Source: Pseudomonas lini | GTDB lineage: Bacteria > Pseudomonadota > Gammaproteobacteria > Pseudomonadales > Pseudomonadaceae | Assembly (NCBI RefSeq): GCF_030812475.1 | Contig: NZ_JAUSSR010000009.1 | Span: 272,489-336,488 of the forward strand | Direction: 5' to 3' | Length of the DNA: 64,000 bases | Shown here: positions 25,119 to 33,233 of the stretch, one piece after another | How the letters are laid out: every line of letters starts with the position of its first letter | Numbering within the stretch: position 1 is the first letter of the stretch | Position numbers and translations under genes: made by a program | The notes under the pieces: model-generated | Told to the model about the DNA's origin: nothing | The model's database searches: none | The model's input: only the letters and a program-made list of their open reading frames with translations

Positions 25119-26087
25119 ATGTTCAAGACCAGAATCACTGAACTGTTCGGTATCCAGTACCCCCTGATCCAGGGCGGCATGCGTTATGTGTCGCGCGCCG
25201 AGCTTGTGGCCGCGGTTGCCAACGCGGGCGGGCTGGGGTTCCTGTCCGCCCACAGCTTCCCGTCCCCGGCTGCCTTGCACGAAGAAATCGAGAAAACCCG
25301 AGGCCTGACGAGCAAGCCTTTTGGCGTCAACCTGACGATCCTGCCCAAGCTCAGCGTCAGGCCTGAAGACAGTGCCAGGGTCATCCTGGATGCGGGCATC
25401 ACTTGTGTGGAAACGGCGGGCGGTAATCCAGCCCATTTCATCGCTGCCTTCAAGGAAGCTGGAATCAAGGTATTGCATAAATGCACGGCGGTTCGCTTTG
25501 CCCTGAAAGCGCAACAGTTGGGAGCGGATGCGGTCAGCTTGACCGGGTTCGAAGCGGCAGGCCATCCGGGGGAGGACCATGTGCCCAATATGGTGCTGAT
25601 TCCGGCGGCGGTCGATCAGTTGAGAATCCCCGTGGTCGCCAACGGAGGATTTGCCGACGGTCGCGGCCTTGTAGCCGCCCTGGCGCTGGGTGCGGAGGGG
25701 ATAGCGATGGGCACGCGCTTTCTGATGGTTCAGGAGTCGCCTATGCCTGAAGCGATCAAGGCACGCTACCTGGCGGCCACCGAGCGCGACACCACGCTGA
25801 TTTGTCGCAGCATCGGCGATACGACGCGGGTGCTGCGCAACGCTTTGACCGAACAGATACTGGAGATGGAAAAGGTCGGAGCGGGGCATGATGAAATAAT
25901 GGCGTTGGCCAGCGGCCTGCGTTGGGTGCGCGCCACGGAGCGTGGCGACCCGGACGATGGTGCCTACGCCGCGGGCGTGGGAGTAGGGCTCATCCATGAC
26001 ATACCCAGTTGCGCGGAGCTGGTGCAAGCGATCATGTCGCAAGCACGTGTGGTAATTGACGAACGTCTCACACGATTTTCAGAGTGA
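25119..26087 (+). CDS. Nitronate monooxygenase/2-nitropropane-dioxygenase-like flavoprotein (second of two)
   Basis: 322 residues, a clear paralogue of the preceding gene: GIQYPLIQGGMRYVS, FGVNLTILPKLS, GFEAAGHPGED, PVVANGGFADG and GAEGIAMGTRFLMVQESP. The two proteins differ along their length, so the duplication is old rather than a recent tandem copy. They may form a heteromer or act on successive intermediates. It ends 35 bp before the convergent second ArsR-MarR gene. Confidence 0.8.
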   Translation: MFKTRITELFGIQYPLIQGGMRYVSRAELVAAVANAGGLGFLSAHSFPSPAALHEEIEKTRGLTSKPFGVNLTILPKLSVRPEDSARVILDAGITCVETAGGNPAHFIAAFKEAGIKVLHKCTAVRFALKAQQLGADAVSLTGFEAAGHPGEDHVPNMVLIPAAVDQLRIPVVANGGFADGRGLVAALALGAEGIAMGTRFLMVQESPMPEAIKARYLAATERDTTLICRSIGDTTRVLRNALTEQILEMEKVGAGHDEIMALASGLRWVRATERGDPDDGAYAAGVGVGLIHDIPSCAELVQAIMSQARVVIDERLTRFSE

Positions 26088-26122
26088 GCGGGGTTCCAGA
26101 ATGAGGGCCGCTCTGAGCCGTG

Positions 26123-26947
26123 TCAGAGTGGCGGCAGTGTCGCCAGCAGGCGATCCAACACGTCATCCAGCCCATCGCGTTGGGTGTCGGAAAGAGCAGT
26201 GAAGCCTGCGTAACTGTGGGTGAACTGTTCGTGGCTGATCGCTTCGAAGACCTTCGCTCCTGCGTCTGTCAAATTAACCTGTACCGAGCGCCGATCCTGA
26301 TCAGCCATCGTGCGCTCGATCAGGCCCATCTGTTCGAGACGGCTAAGCCGTTTTGCAATGCCCGGCAGGGATATCAGCGAGTGCCGGCCCAATTGAGTGG
26401 GTGTGCAAGCGCGTTCGCTGCCCAGACGCTTCAACGTACCTAGAATCATCGCTTCTCCGACGTTCAAGCGGTGACGTGCAGCCGTGCGTGCCAGGAGTTG
26501 CTCCATGCGGTGACCTGCAACATAAAACCGACTCGCCAGCGCAACGACCTGAGTATCGACCTCGGCGTTCACCGCCTGCCAATTCAACTGTTCCATTTCG
26601 GATCGATCATCGTCGCGTAGAGGTGGGCCGCATTCATCCGCAATGATTGTTGTGGTCTCCATGAATGCGCGCGCGTATTCGCTCAGTTTCTCCAGCACTC
26701 CCTGCCTTTCTTTCCTGAGCGCATAAATTCGCCGTTGACCACTTCTGGCTTGCTCGATCAATCCGGCTTTATGGAGCACCTGGAGGTGCTGAGAAACCGC
26801 AGAGCGGCTGACCGGCATTTGCTGCGCCAATGCGCCAACGGATGACGGTGCGGTCGCCAGTAACTCGAAAAGTGTCCGTCGAGTGGGGTCGGCCAAGGCA
26901 ATAAAGGCTTCCGTAAGAACATCAGATTGGTTAGTCATGGCTGTCAT
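26123..26947 (-). CDS. Second ArsR-MarR fused double-HTH regulator
   Basis: 274 residues with the same two-domain plan as the regulator at 7702. The ArsR part (about 10-80) reads FIALADPTRRTLFELL, MPVSRSAVSQHLQVLHKAGLI and a QRRIYAL wing. The MarR part (about 125-270) reads MILGTLKRLGSE, SLISLPGIAKRLSRLEQMGLI and DQDRRSVQVNLT. Starts at 26947 and 26938 are both possible, and neither has a strong ribosome site. It is divergent from the LuxE/LuxC pair, and the shared promoter region has motif B (27103). It is a good candidate regulator for motif B sites. Confidence 0.78.
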   Translation of the reverse strand: MTAMTNQSDVLTEAFIALADPTRRTLFELLATAPSSVGALAQQMPVSRSAVSQHLQVLHKAGLIEQARSGQRRIYALRKERQGVLEKLSEYARAFMETTTIIADECGPPLRDDDRSEMEQLNWQAVNAEVDTQVVALASRFYVAGHRMEQLLARTAARHRLNVGEAMILGTLKRLGSERACTPTQLGRHSLISLPGIAKRLSRLEQMGLIERTMADQDRRSVQVNLTDAGAKVFEAISHEQFTHSYAGFTALSDTQRDGLDDVLDRLLATLPPL

Positions 26948-27102
26948 ATTGGTGGTTGCAGTAATGAGGCTTGAAGTTAGCAGCTGTATCCAACAGAGGC
27001 CATGGTTATATTGATTTAAAGGTCATTGCAAACGCAGTCGTAAAGAAGAGGTTGACCACGGCTTGAAACCGGGCTATTAATTTCCCCAGGAAAGTAAATG
27101 CC

Positions 27103-27118
27103 GTTCACATATAAGAAC
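27103..27118. promoter_or_regulatory. Operator-like inverted repeat, motif B copy 3
   Basis: GTTCACATATAAGAAC lies 19 bp before the LuxE-like start and 156 bp upstream of the divergent ArsR-MarR start. It differs from 23999-24014 at one base. Its position beside the regulator gene is the main reason to link motif B with that protein. Confidence 0.6.
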
Positions 27119-27136
27119 AACAAGCTGAGGTATTCA

Positions 27137-28492
27137 ATGACGCCCATACGAAAACAATTGCTTGATCAGATCGTCGAGCCCAATGCGTTCGATCAGCCTC
27201 AAGCACAGATTCATGAACTGCAGTTGCTCGCTGCGCAAGAGCTGTTCGAGGTCCGTATCGAACAGATACCACTGTTGCGTCACCGTGCGGAGGAAGCGGG
27301 CATCACTCGAATCGACAGCTTCGAGCAGCTGGTGCCGCTGCTTTTCTCTCACACGGTCTACAAGTCCTACCCGCAAACCTTCATCGACAACAATCAATGG
27401 GATCGGATGCTTCAGTGGCTGCAAACGCTTTCCGTGGCTGATGTCAGCAACGTCGATGTCACAGGCGTGAAGGACGTTGATGAGTGGCTTGAACGCTTGT
27501 ATGCGGCAGGGCACCGACCGCTGGCGACCAGTGGTTCGAGTGGCAAATGTTCCTTCCTCAATCACACCGCCGCCGATCAAGAGAACAAGGCGCTGCATTA
27601 CAAACACGCCACCGGTTGGCCGTTCGTGCGCGCCGAGCCCAACCGGGCGCTGTTCTGGCTGGGCCCTATCAATGGCTATAACAGCGCCATCGAATCGGCG
27701 CAGATCGGCCGCCTGAATTGGGGGCGTGCGGGAGCAATGTATGCGTTGACCGAAGAGCCGTTGCTGATCAGTGAGGTCAGCCGCGCCGCTGCCATGCGCA
27801 AGGCGATCGCGGAAGGTACTGCACTGCCCGAGGAAATCCAGGCCTTCGAAGCAGCGGCACGACTCAAGGCTCGCCAGGGTGCTGAGGACATGCGCAAGCT
27901 TGCGGATAAAATTCTTGATCACCGGCATGAGCCCATCATGATCAGCGGGCTGTGGGCCCAGCACATGATGATCATCGAGTGCGCCCGCGAGCGCGGAATC
28001 GGTGACGGTGAGTTCCATCCCCAGAGCATCGTTCAGGCGGGGGGCGGCATAAAAGGCGTGGTGTTGCCTGCGGATTACCAGGATCAGGTCGCTCGATTCT
28101 ATGGCAATGTCATCCGCCCCGCGGCCTACGGCATGACTGAAATCGCCCAACTGATGCCCCGCTGTGAAGCCGGGCGCTATCACCGCGCGCCGGGTCTGAT
28201 CTGGTTGATCACTGATGAGTCTGGCGAGCGCTTGTTAACGATGGAAGATGCCAACGCAGAAGGTTTTGCCGAGGGGCGCTTCGCGTTTCTCGACCTGCTG
28301 TACGAAGGCCGGTGGGGCGGTGTCATCACGGGCGACAAAGTGACTGTCGATTTTTCCGACAGCTGTCCCTGTGGGCGGCATGGCCCGACCTTGCTCGACA
28401 ACATCACCCGTTTCAGCCAGATCGGCCAGGACGATCACATCGGCTGCGCCGGGACGCTAGATGCCTACATCCGAGGAGCGCTTGCAGAATGA
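27137..28492 (+). CDS. LuxE-like acyl-protein synthetase / PaaK-like adenylating enzyme
   Basis: 451 residues. A phosphate-loop-like SGSSGKCSF (about 130-140), YGMTEIAQLMPRC (about 330) and a C-terminal CPCGRHGP motif (about 411) place it in the ANL-related LuxE/PaaK group. Because the next gene is a LuxC-type reductase and overlaps by 4 bp, the LuxE role (activating a fatty or other carboxylic acid as acyl-AMP and passing it to the reductase) is the best reading. The start at 27137 is preferred, since the alternative at 27098 would place motif B inside the coding region. Confidence 0.72.
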   Translation: MTPIRKQLLDQIVEPNAFDQPQAQIHELQLLAAQELFEVRIEQIPLLRHRAEEAGITRIDSFEQLVPLLFSHTVYKSYPQTFIDNNQWDRMLQWLQTLSVADVSNVDVTGVKDVDEWLERLYAAGHRPLATSGSSGKCSFLNHTAADQENKALHYKHATGWPFVRAEPNRALFWLGPINGYNSAIESAQIGRLNWGRAGAMYALTEEPLLISEVSRAAAMRKAIAEGTALPEEIQAFEAAARLKARQGAEDMRKLADKILDHRHEPIMISGLWAQHMMIIECARERGIGDGEFHPQSIVQAGGGIKGVVLPADYQDQVARFYGNVIRPAAYGMTEIAQLMPRCEAGRYHRAPGLIWLITDESGERLLTMEDANAEGFAEGRFAFLDLLYEGRWGGVITGDKVTVDFSDSCPCGRHGPTLLDNITRFSQIGQDDHIGCAGTLDAYIRGALAE

Positions 28493-29895
28493 ACCATTCT
28501 CCCACAGCACAACAAGTGCCCGGTACGGTTACGGTTTGCCACTTCATCAAGGGCCAGACAGTGCACGGCGCTGAATGTGAGCATGGGCCCGCGCGCGCGC
28601 GCTTTGCGACGCCCAGGCTGGACCTCGACCAGTTGGTGTGGACGCGCGACCGGCCCGGGCCTGCATTCGATACGCCTGTTGCTGAGATCATCGAAGTTCT
28701 GGAGCAGACGGGGCAGTTGCTCAAGTCGGACCCGCACGGCCTCGTCGCCGAGGCCCTGGAAAACTCGCTGAGGACCGGCCCGTTGCCGCGTCACATCATG
28801 GAGTTTTCCTACGAGAACATCTCGGCACCGTTCAACCGAACGAGCCTGGAGTTTCAGATTCGCACCGAGCTGGGTGGCGCCGACGTATTGGATGGTTGGC
28901 GTGTGATCAACGACGCTCCAAGCGGACGGCAAAGTCGCATCCGTGCGTTCCCCCCAAGGTTGATCCACATCGTTGCGGGCAACGCTCCAGGGGTTTCGGC
29001 CTTGACGGTGGTGCGGGGCGCGCTCACCAAAGGCGTGCACCTGCTCAAGCTGCCCTCGAACGACCTGTTCACGGCACCCGCCATTTTGCGCGCCATGGCT
29101 GCCGTGGCGCCTGGCCACCCGCTCACGCGTTCTTTCTCTGCGGTGTACTGGAGAGGCGGCGATGAGCAGGTCGAGCGCGCGCTGTTCAGGCCACAGTTCT
29201 TTGACAAGGTGGTTGCCTGGGGTGGGGACAGCGCGATCCGCAGCGTGAGCAAATACATCGGCCCAGGGTTCGAGTTGGTGTCGTTCGATCCGAAAACTTC
29301 CATCTCCATGATCGGCCGCGAGGTGTTCGACTCGCAGGACACGCTGGAAGCCGTCGCCGACAAGGCGGCTTTTGATGTGACGCTGATGAATCAGCAAGCC
29401 TGCGCCTCCAGCCGCTTCCAGTTCGTCGAGGGAAGCACCGAGCAGGTGGACCGATTCTGCGCCTTGTTGCAACAGCGGATGAATATCGACCGGCCGACGG
29501 CATCGGCGATCGGACCGCGTGTGTCCGCAGAACTGCGCGATGAAATCGACGGGTTGCGGATGCTCGAGCCGTCCTATCGCGTATGGGGCGGGCACGGCGG
29601 GGAAGGGCTGGTAATCCGCTCCCAAGAGCCTGTTGATTTCCACCCTGATGGCAAGGTCGTCAATGTCGTGCAGGTGGATGATCTGCAGGACGCTGTTCGT
29701 CATGTAAACATCGCCACGCAGACGGTGGGCGTCTATCCGCCAGAACGCAAGGCGCAGTTGCGCGACCGGCTGGCCTGCGCCGGGGCGCAACGAGTTGTGA
29801 ATATTGGTGGTTCCGCTGGCGTGGAAGCGGGCTTGCCCCACGATGGTTTCAACCCTCTGCAGCGCTTTGTTCGTTGGGTCAATGACGAGGGATAG
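28489..29895 (+). CDS. LuxC-family acyl-CoA/acyl-protein reductase
   Basis: 468 residues of the LuxC superfamily (aldehyde-dehydrogenase-like). The catalytic Cys is C305 in LMNQQACASSR. FPPRLIHIVAGNAPGVSALTVVRG and the KLPSNDLFTAP cofactor segments are typical. It would reduce an activated acyl group to the aldehyde with NADPH. It overlaps the LuxE-like gene by 4 bp. No luxA, luxB or luxD is present, so light production is not implied. The aldehyde may be passed to the aldo-keto reductase 79 bp downstream. Confidence 0.82.
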   Translation: MNHSPTAQQVPGTVTVCHFIKGQTVHGAECEHGPARARFATPRLDLDQLVWTRDRPGPAFDTPVAEIIEVLEQTGQLLKSDPHGLVAEALENSLRTGPLPRHIMEFSYENISAPFNRTSLEFQIRTELGGADVLDGWRVINDAPSGRQSRIRAFPPRLIHIVAGNAPGVSALTVVRGALTKGVHLLKLPSNDLFTAPAILRAMAAVAPGHPLTRSFSAVYWRGGDEQVERALFRPQFFDKVVAWGGDSAIRSVSKYIGPGFELVSFDPKTSISMIGREVFDSQDTLEAVADKAAFDVTLMNQQACASSRFQFVEGSTEQVDRFCALLQQRMNIDRPTASAIGPRVSAELRDEIDGLRMLEPSYRVWGGHGGEGLVIRSQEPVDFHPDGKVVNVVQVDDLQDAVRHVNIATQTVGVYPPERKAQLRDRLACAGAQRVVNIGGSAGVEAGLPHDGFNPLQRFVRWVNDEG

Positions 29896-29919
29896 GGCCA
29901 GGTGCTCAAGATTTACATC

Positions 29920-29940
29920 ACCGCCGTGTCGTACGGCGGT
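29920..29940. terminator. Hairpin after the LuxC-like gene
   Basis: ACCGCCGT and ACGGCGGT form a perfect 8-bp stem with loop GTCGT, 24 bp after the LuxC stop. Only TTCC follows, so it is a weak intrinsic terminator or an mRNA-stabilising structure that could lower aldo-keto reductase expression. Confidence 0.45.
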
Positions 29941-29973
29941 TCCTGACATTCAAATTCAACAGAGAGAAAACAC

Positions 29974-30993
29974 ATGAATTATCAACTTCTCGGCCGTTCC
30001 GGGTTGCGAGTATCGGAGCTTTGCCTGGGAACCATGACATTCGGGGCCAAACAGTGGGGTACTTCCGAGGAGGAGGCTGGGCCGATCTATCGCGCGTTTC
30101 GCGACGCGGGTGGCAATTTCTTTGATACGGCCAACGAAATCTATTCCGATGGTCGCTCGGAGGAAATCCTGGGACGCCTGGTCAAAGGGCACCGGGATGA
30201 AGCGGTCATCGCCAGCAAGTACAGCTTCCATGTACCCGGCTCGCGCAATCCGAACATTGCCGGGAACCAGCGCAAAAGTCTCAAGCGTTCGGTGGAGGCC
30301 AGCCTGCGTCGGCTGGGCACTGACTACCTGGATGTGCTCTGGACGCACTGCTGGGACGGTATCACCCCGGTGGATGAGGTAATGCGTGCATTGGACGATC
30401 TGGTTCGAGAGGGCAAGATCCTTTATATCGGAGCCTCCAATACCCCGGCTTGGGTAGTGGCGCAATCCAATACCCTGGCCGAGCTGCGGGGCTGGACCTC
30501 GTTCGTGGGGCTGCAGATCGAATACAACCTGATCGAACGCGCGGCAGAACGCGAATTGCTGCCTATGGCTGCAGCGCTGGGGCTTTCCGTTTGCGCATGG
30601 TCGCCGCTGGCCAGTGGCATTCTCAGCGGCAAATATGGCAATGCTGACGATACTCAGGGCAAACGTCTGGAGACCTTCCAGCTCAAGCCCCTCGATGAGC
30701 GTAGCCTCGCAATCGCCAAGGGGGTGAGCGCACTGGCCGAACAGTTGGACAGGCATCCCGTGCATGTGGCGTTGAACTGGCTACGTGCCAAGCCAGGCGT
30801 GATCCCACTGCTGGGAGCGCGGACCTTGGCACAATTGAGCGACAACCTGGCCTGTCTGGATTTCCAGCTGGACGCAGATCAAGTGGCGTCACTGGACCAG
30901 CTCAGCCACCTGGAGTTGGGCTATCCGCATGACTTCATCAAGCGTACTAAAGGCATTGTACTCGGGGGTTTCCAAGACGTGATCAAGGCGTAG
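29974..30993 (+). CDS. Aldo-keto reductase
   Basis: 339 residues. The catalytic tetrad is visible: D51 and Y57 (FFDTANEIYSDG), K82 (ASKYSF) and a His in WTHCWDG near 126. The start MNYQLLGRSGLRVSELCLGT and the NADPH-binding end GARTLAQLSDNL are typical of the AKR7/AKR12-like bacterial group. AGAGAG precedes the start. It may reduce the aldehyde made by the LuxC-type enzyme, or act on a ketone of the island's substrate. Confidence 0.87.
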   Translation: MNYQLLGRSGLRVSELCLGTMTFGAKQWGTSEEEAGPIYRAFRDAGGNFFDTANEIYSDGRSEEILGRLVKGHRDEAVIASKYSFHVPGSRNPNIAGNQRKSLKRSVEASLRRLGTDYLDVLWTHCWDGITPVDEVMRALDDLVREGKILYIGASNTPAWVVAQSNTLAELRGWTSFVGLQIEYNLIERAAERELLPMAAALGLSVCAWSPLASGILSGKYGNADDTQGKRLETFQLKPLDERSLAIAKGVSALAEQLDRHPVHVALNWLRAKPGVIPLLGARTLAQLSDNLACLDFQLDADQVASLDQLSHLELGYPHDFIKRTKGIVLGGFQDVIKA

Positions 30994-31002
30994 TGCCTTA
31001 AA

Positions 31003-31021
31003 GGGGCCGTGCAGCGGCCCC
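31003..31021. terminator. Hairpin between convergent aldo-keto reductase and SDR genes
   Basis: GGGGCCG and CGGCCCC pair perfectly around loop TGCAG, 10 bp after the aldo-keto reductase stop and 55 bp before the convergent SDR end. It lacks a T-run on the plus strand; AA precedes it, giving TT on the minus strand. Confidence 0.45.
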
Positions 31022-31075
31022 GAATCGACGGGAGCGGTGAAAGATCGCCGCCCCCGGGCTGTCTTCCAAGCCGTC

Positions 31076-32044
31076 TTACCGTGCGGCATCACGCGCGCGT
31101 TTCGCAGCCGCCAGCACCTCGGCAAATTCCGGATTGACCGCCGCGATACCGGCTGACAGCCGCGCACCTGATTGGTCAGAGCTTCTGGGCACGGCGTAGC
31201 CAGTCTCATCCATAATCCGTGGCAATGCTTCGAGCAAACCTTCGGGCGACATATCCTCCAGCGTGAATGTCACGCCGGACGTTTCCCCCACGAATACCCG
31301 TGAGACGAATCCGCCACCACAATGGAACATTTCACCATTCACCGGGCAATCGGTATGGGCCAGCAACATCACCAGGTTGCTGACCATGATCGGCGGGGCG
31401 AAACGTTCCATGATCGAGGGTATGCCTTGAGCTTTGGACTGGTCAGTGAACGCTACCGGCCCCACCAGGTTGACCTTGATGCCCTGGCGTTCGCCTTCGG
31501 TGGCGAGCACTTTGGTCAGGCCTATTAGCGCACTTTTGGCCACGCTGTACGCTTGATCGCGACGACGACCGAACATGCCGGCTCCTGAACCTGTCATGAC
31601 GATGCGGCCCTCTCCCTGGCGCTGCATGTGCGGCCAGGCGGTATGGACGACATTCCAGCCTCCGGTCACGTTGACGCGCATGATGCGTTCAAGGTCTTCC
31701 ACGCGGGTCGATTCGAACGAGTCGAGGTCCGCGTAGGTGCTTGCGTTGTGGATCACCATGTCGATCCTGCCCCACCGGGCAATGACCGCATCCATCATCT
31801 CGGTTACCTGGGCACTGTCGCCGATATCGTAGCAAGCGACCATGGCCTGACCGCCTGCAGCGTGAATCTCGGCCACCACCGAAGCCGCGGGGTCGGCATT
31901 CCCGCCTTGCTCGCCGCGCCCGTTGACGCCGTAATCATTCACCACGACAAAAGCGCCGCGTTCAGCCAACGAGAGGGCGTGCTGGCGGCCGATGCCGCGT
32001 CCTGCACCGGTGATGAGAGCGACTTTTGCATCGAAATTGAGCAT
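31076..32044 (-). CDS. SDR of the 17-beta-HSD4/MFE-2 dehydrogenase type
   Basis: 322 residues, longer than classical SDRs. TGAGRGIGRQHAL and the insert VNDYGVNGRGEQGGNADPA after beta-2 are characteristic of the (3R)-hydroxyacyl-CoA dehydrogenase domain of multifunctional enzyme type 2 and its bacterial stand-alone forms. VIHNAS replaces NNAG. The catalytic Y and K are in YSVAKSAL, with the Ser in MTGSGAG. It would oxidise a 3-hydroxyacyl-CoA, for instance in side-chain beta-oxidation of a cyclic compound. The start at 32044 is preferred to 32110 because the extension is not conserved. Confidence 0.82.
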   Translation of the reverse strand: MLNFDAKVALITGAGRGIGRQHALSLAERGAFVVVNDYGVNGRGEQGGNADPAASVVAEIHAAGGQAMVACYDIGDSAQVTEMMDAVIARWGRIDMVIHNASTYADLDSFESTRVEDLERIMRVNVTGGWNVVHTAWPHMQRQGEGRIVMTGSGAGMFGRRRDQAYSVAKSALIGLTKVLATEGERQGIKVNLVGPVAFTDQSKAQGIPSIMERFAPPIMVSNLVMLLAHTDCPVNGEMFHCGGGFVSRVFVGETSGVTFTLEDMSPEGLLEALPRIMDETGYAVPRSSDQSGARLSAGIAAVNPEFAEVLAAAKRARDAAR

Positions 32045-32140
32045 TTGGGTTTTCCCCCTTTTTGTAACGGGCCGGCGCCAGCGCCAAGCAAGCCGATGCC
32101 CGGCCTTCAAGCGCCAGCGTGATGGCCAATGAGAAGTGAT

Positions 32141-33085
32141 CTACTCGGGTTCTTGATCCATGGTCAGAACTATCTTGCCCCGCGTCCTGCCCGACTCGCT
32201 GCGAACGTGGGCCTGGGCTGCATCCGCCAGGGGGAATTGCTGATCAATCACGGGTTTCAGAGTGCCCTTGTCCAGAAGCGCAGCCAGTTCGGCGGTACGA
32301 GTGCCATTAGCGCAGACTGCCACCAATGCTGTACGCACCTGCATCTGTTGCGCGAGGGCGGCATCGACCCCTGGCGGCTGCAGCGTCACGATCAGGCCAT
32401 TTTGTCGCAGCGTACTCATCGATTTCGCCTGGCCTTCACCGCCAAGAGCGTCCAGAACCACATCGACATCTCGCACGACGCTTGCAAAGTCCACAAGCCG
32501 ATAATCGATCACCTGATCAGCGCCCAGCGAGCGAACCAGGTCCACGTTGGGCGTAGACGTTGTGGCGATGACTTCAGCACCCGCAAGTTTGGCCAATTGG
32601 ACAGCGTAGGTTCCGACGCCGCCTGACGCGGCATGAATCAGTATTCGCTGCCCCTGTTTCAGCTGTGCGTGATCGAACAGAGCGCTCCATGCAGTCAACG
32701 CGGCCAACGGCACCGCAGCTGCTTGCGCATGGCTCAAATGCTTCGGTTTCAAGGCAATTGCGTCGCTGCTCACAGCGATGTATTGCGCGTAGCTGCCGCC
32801 CGCCTGGACGTCCCGCATGCCGAACACATCATCCCCAGGCTTGAAGTCGTCGACCTGCGAGCCGACTTTCTCCACCGTACCGGAAAAATCCGCACCTGGA
32901 ATGAAGGGCAGGGCAAGGTTGACGAAATCCCTGAACCAGCCTGCGCGAAACTTGAAGTCCGCCGGGTTGACGCTCGCCGCATGAATTCGCACCAGAACCT
33001 CGTTGGCCCGTATGCCCGGCGTGGCTACATCATCCAAAACAAGTTGCTCGGGCCCTCCGTATTGATGGAAGCGAATCGCTTTCAT
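32141..33085 (-). CDS. Zinc-free MDR / quinone-oxidoreductase-like enzyme
   Basis: 314 residues. The start MKAIRFHQYGGPEQLVL, then VNPADFKFRAG, the cofactor motif ILIHAASGGVGTYAVQLAK and the ending RGKIVLTMD mark the QOR-type MDR family. No structural-zinc cysteine cluster is present. It likely reduces an activated double bond or quinone with NADPH. The start at 33085 has GAGGGAG 6 nt upstream; 33100 is an alternative. The gene is divergent from the SnoaL gene, with a strong palindrome between them. Confidence 0.85.
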   Translation of the reverse strand: MKAIRFHQYGGPEQLVLDDVATPGIRANEVLVRIHAASVNPADFKFRAGWFRDFVNLALPFIPGADFSGTVEKVGSQVDDFKPGDDVFGMRDVQAGGSYAQYIAVSSDAIALKPKHLSHAQAAAVPLAALTAWSALFDHAQLKQGQRILIHAASGGVGTYAVQLAKLAGAEVIATTSTPNVDLVRSLGADQVIDYRLVDFASVVRDVDVVLDALGGEGQAKSMSTLRQNGLIVTLQPPGVDAALAQQMQVRTALVAVCANGTRTAELAALLDKGTLKPVIDQQFPLADAAQAHVRSESGRTRGKIVLTMDQEPE

Positions 33086-33114
33086 TTTTTTCTCCCTCAA
33101 TCGTTTTTTATTCT

Positions 33115-33139
33115 ATTATCTGATCGCCGTTCAGATAAT
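33115..33139. promoter_or_regulatory. 25-bp operator-like palindrome between MDR and SnoaL genes
   Basis: ATTATCTGA and TCAGATAAT are perfect 9-bp inverted arms separated by TCGCCGT. It lies 30 bp upstream of the MDR start and 95 bp upstream of the SnoaL start, so one protein could control both. The arms do not resemble motif A or motif B, so a different regulator (perhaps the second TetR, at 35068) is implied. Confidence 0.6.
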
Positions 33140-33233
33140 GGCATCCCTGGCGAGATAGATGAAGCGTTTTTTAGCAAGGCTTCGCGACGTTTATTGAATC
33201 GATGCGGTACCTCTGACAAGAAAAGGAAAGCCC

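Noticed and set aside
24048..26087. Recent tandem duplication of the nitronate-monooxygenase gene
   Set aside because: The two proteins differ along their whole length, so this is an old paralogue pair or separate acquisitions.
27137..29895. Bioluminescence operon
   Set aside because: LuxE- and LuxC-like genes are present, but luxA, luxB and luxD are absent from the window.
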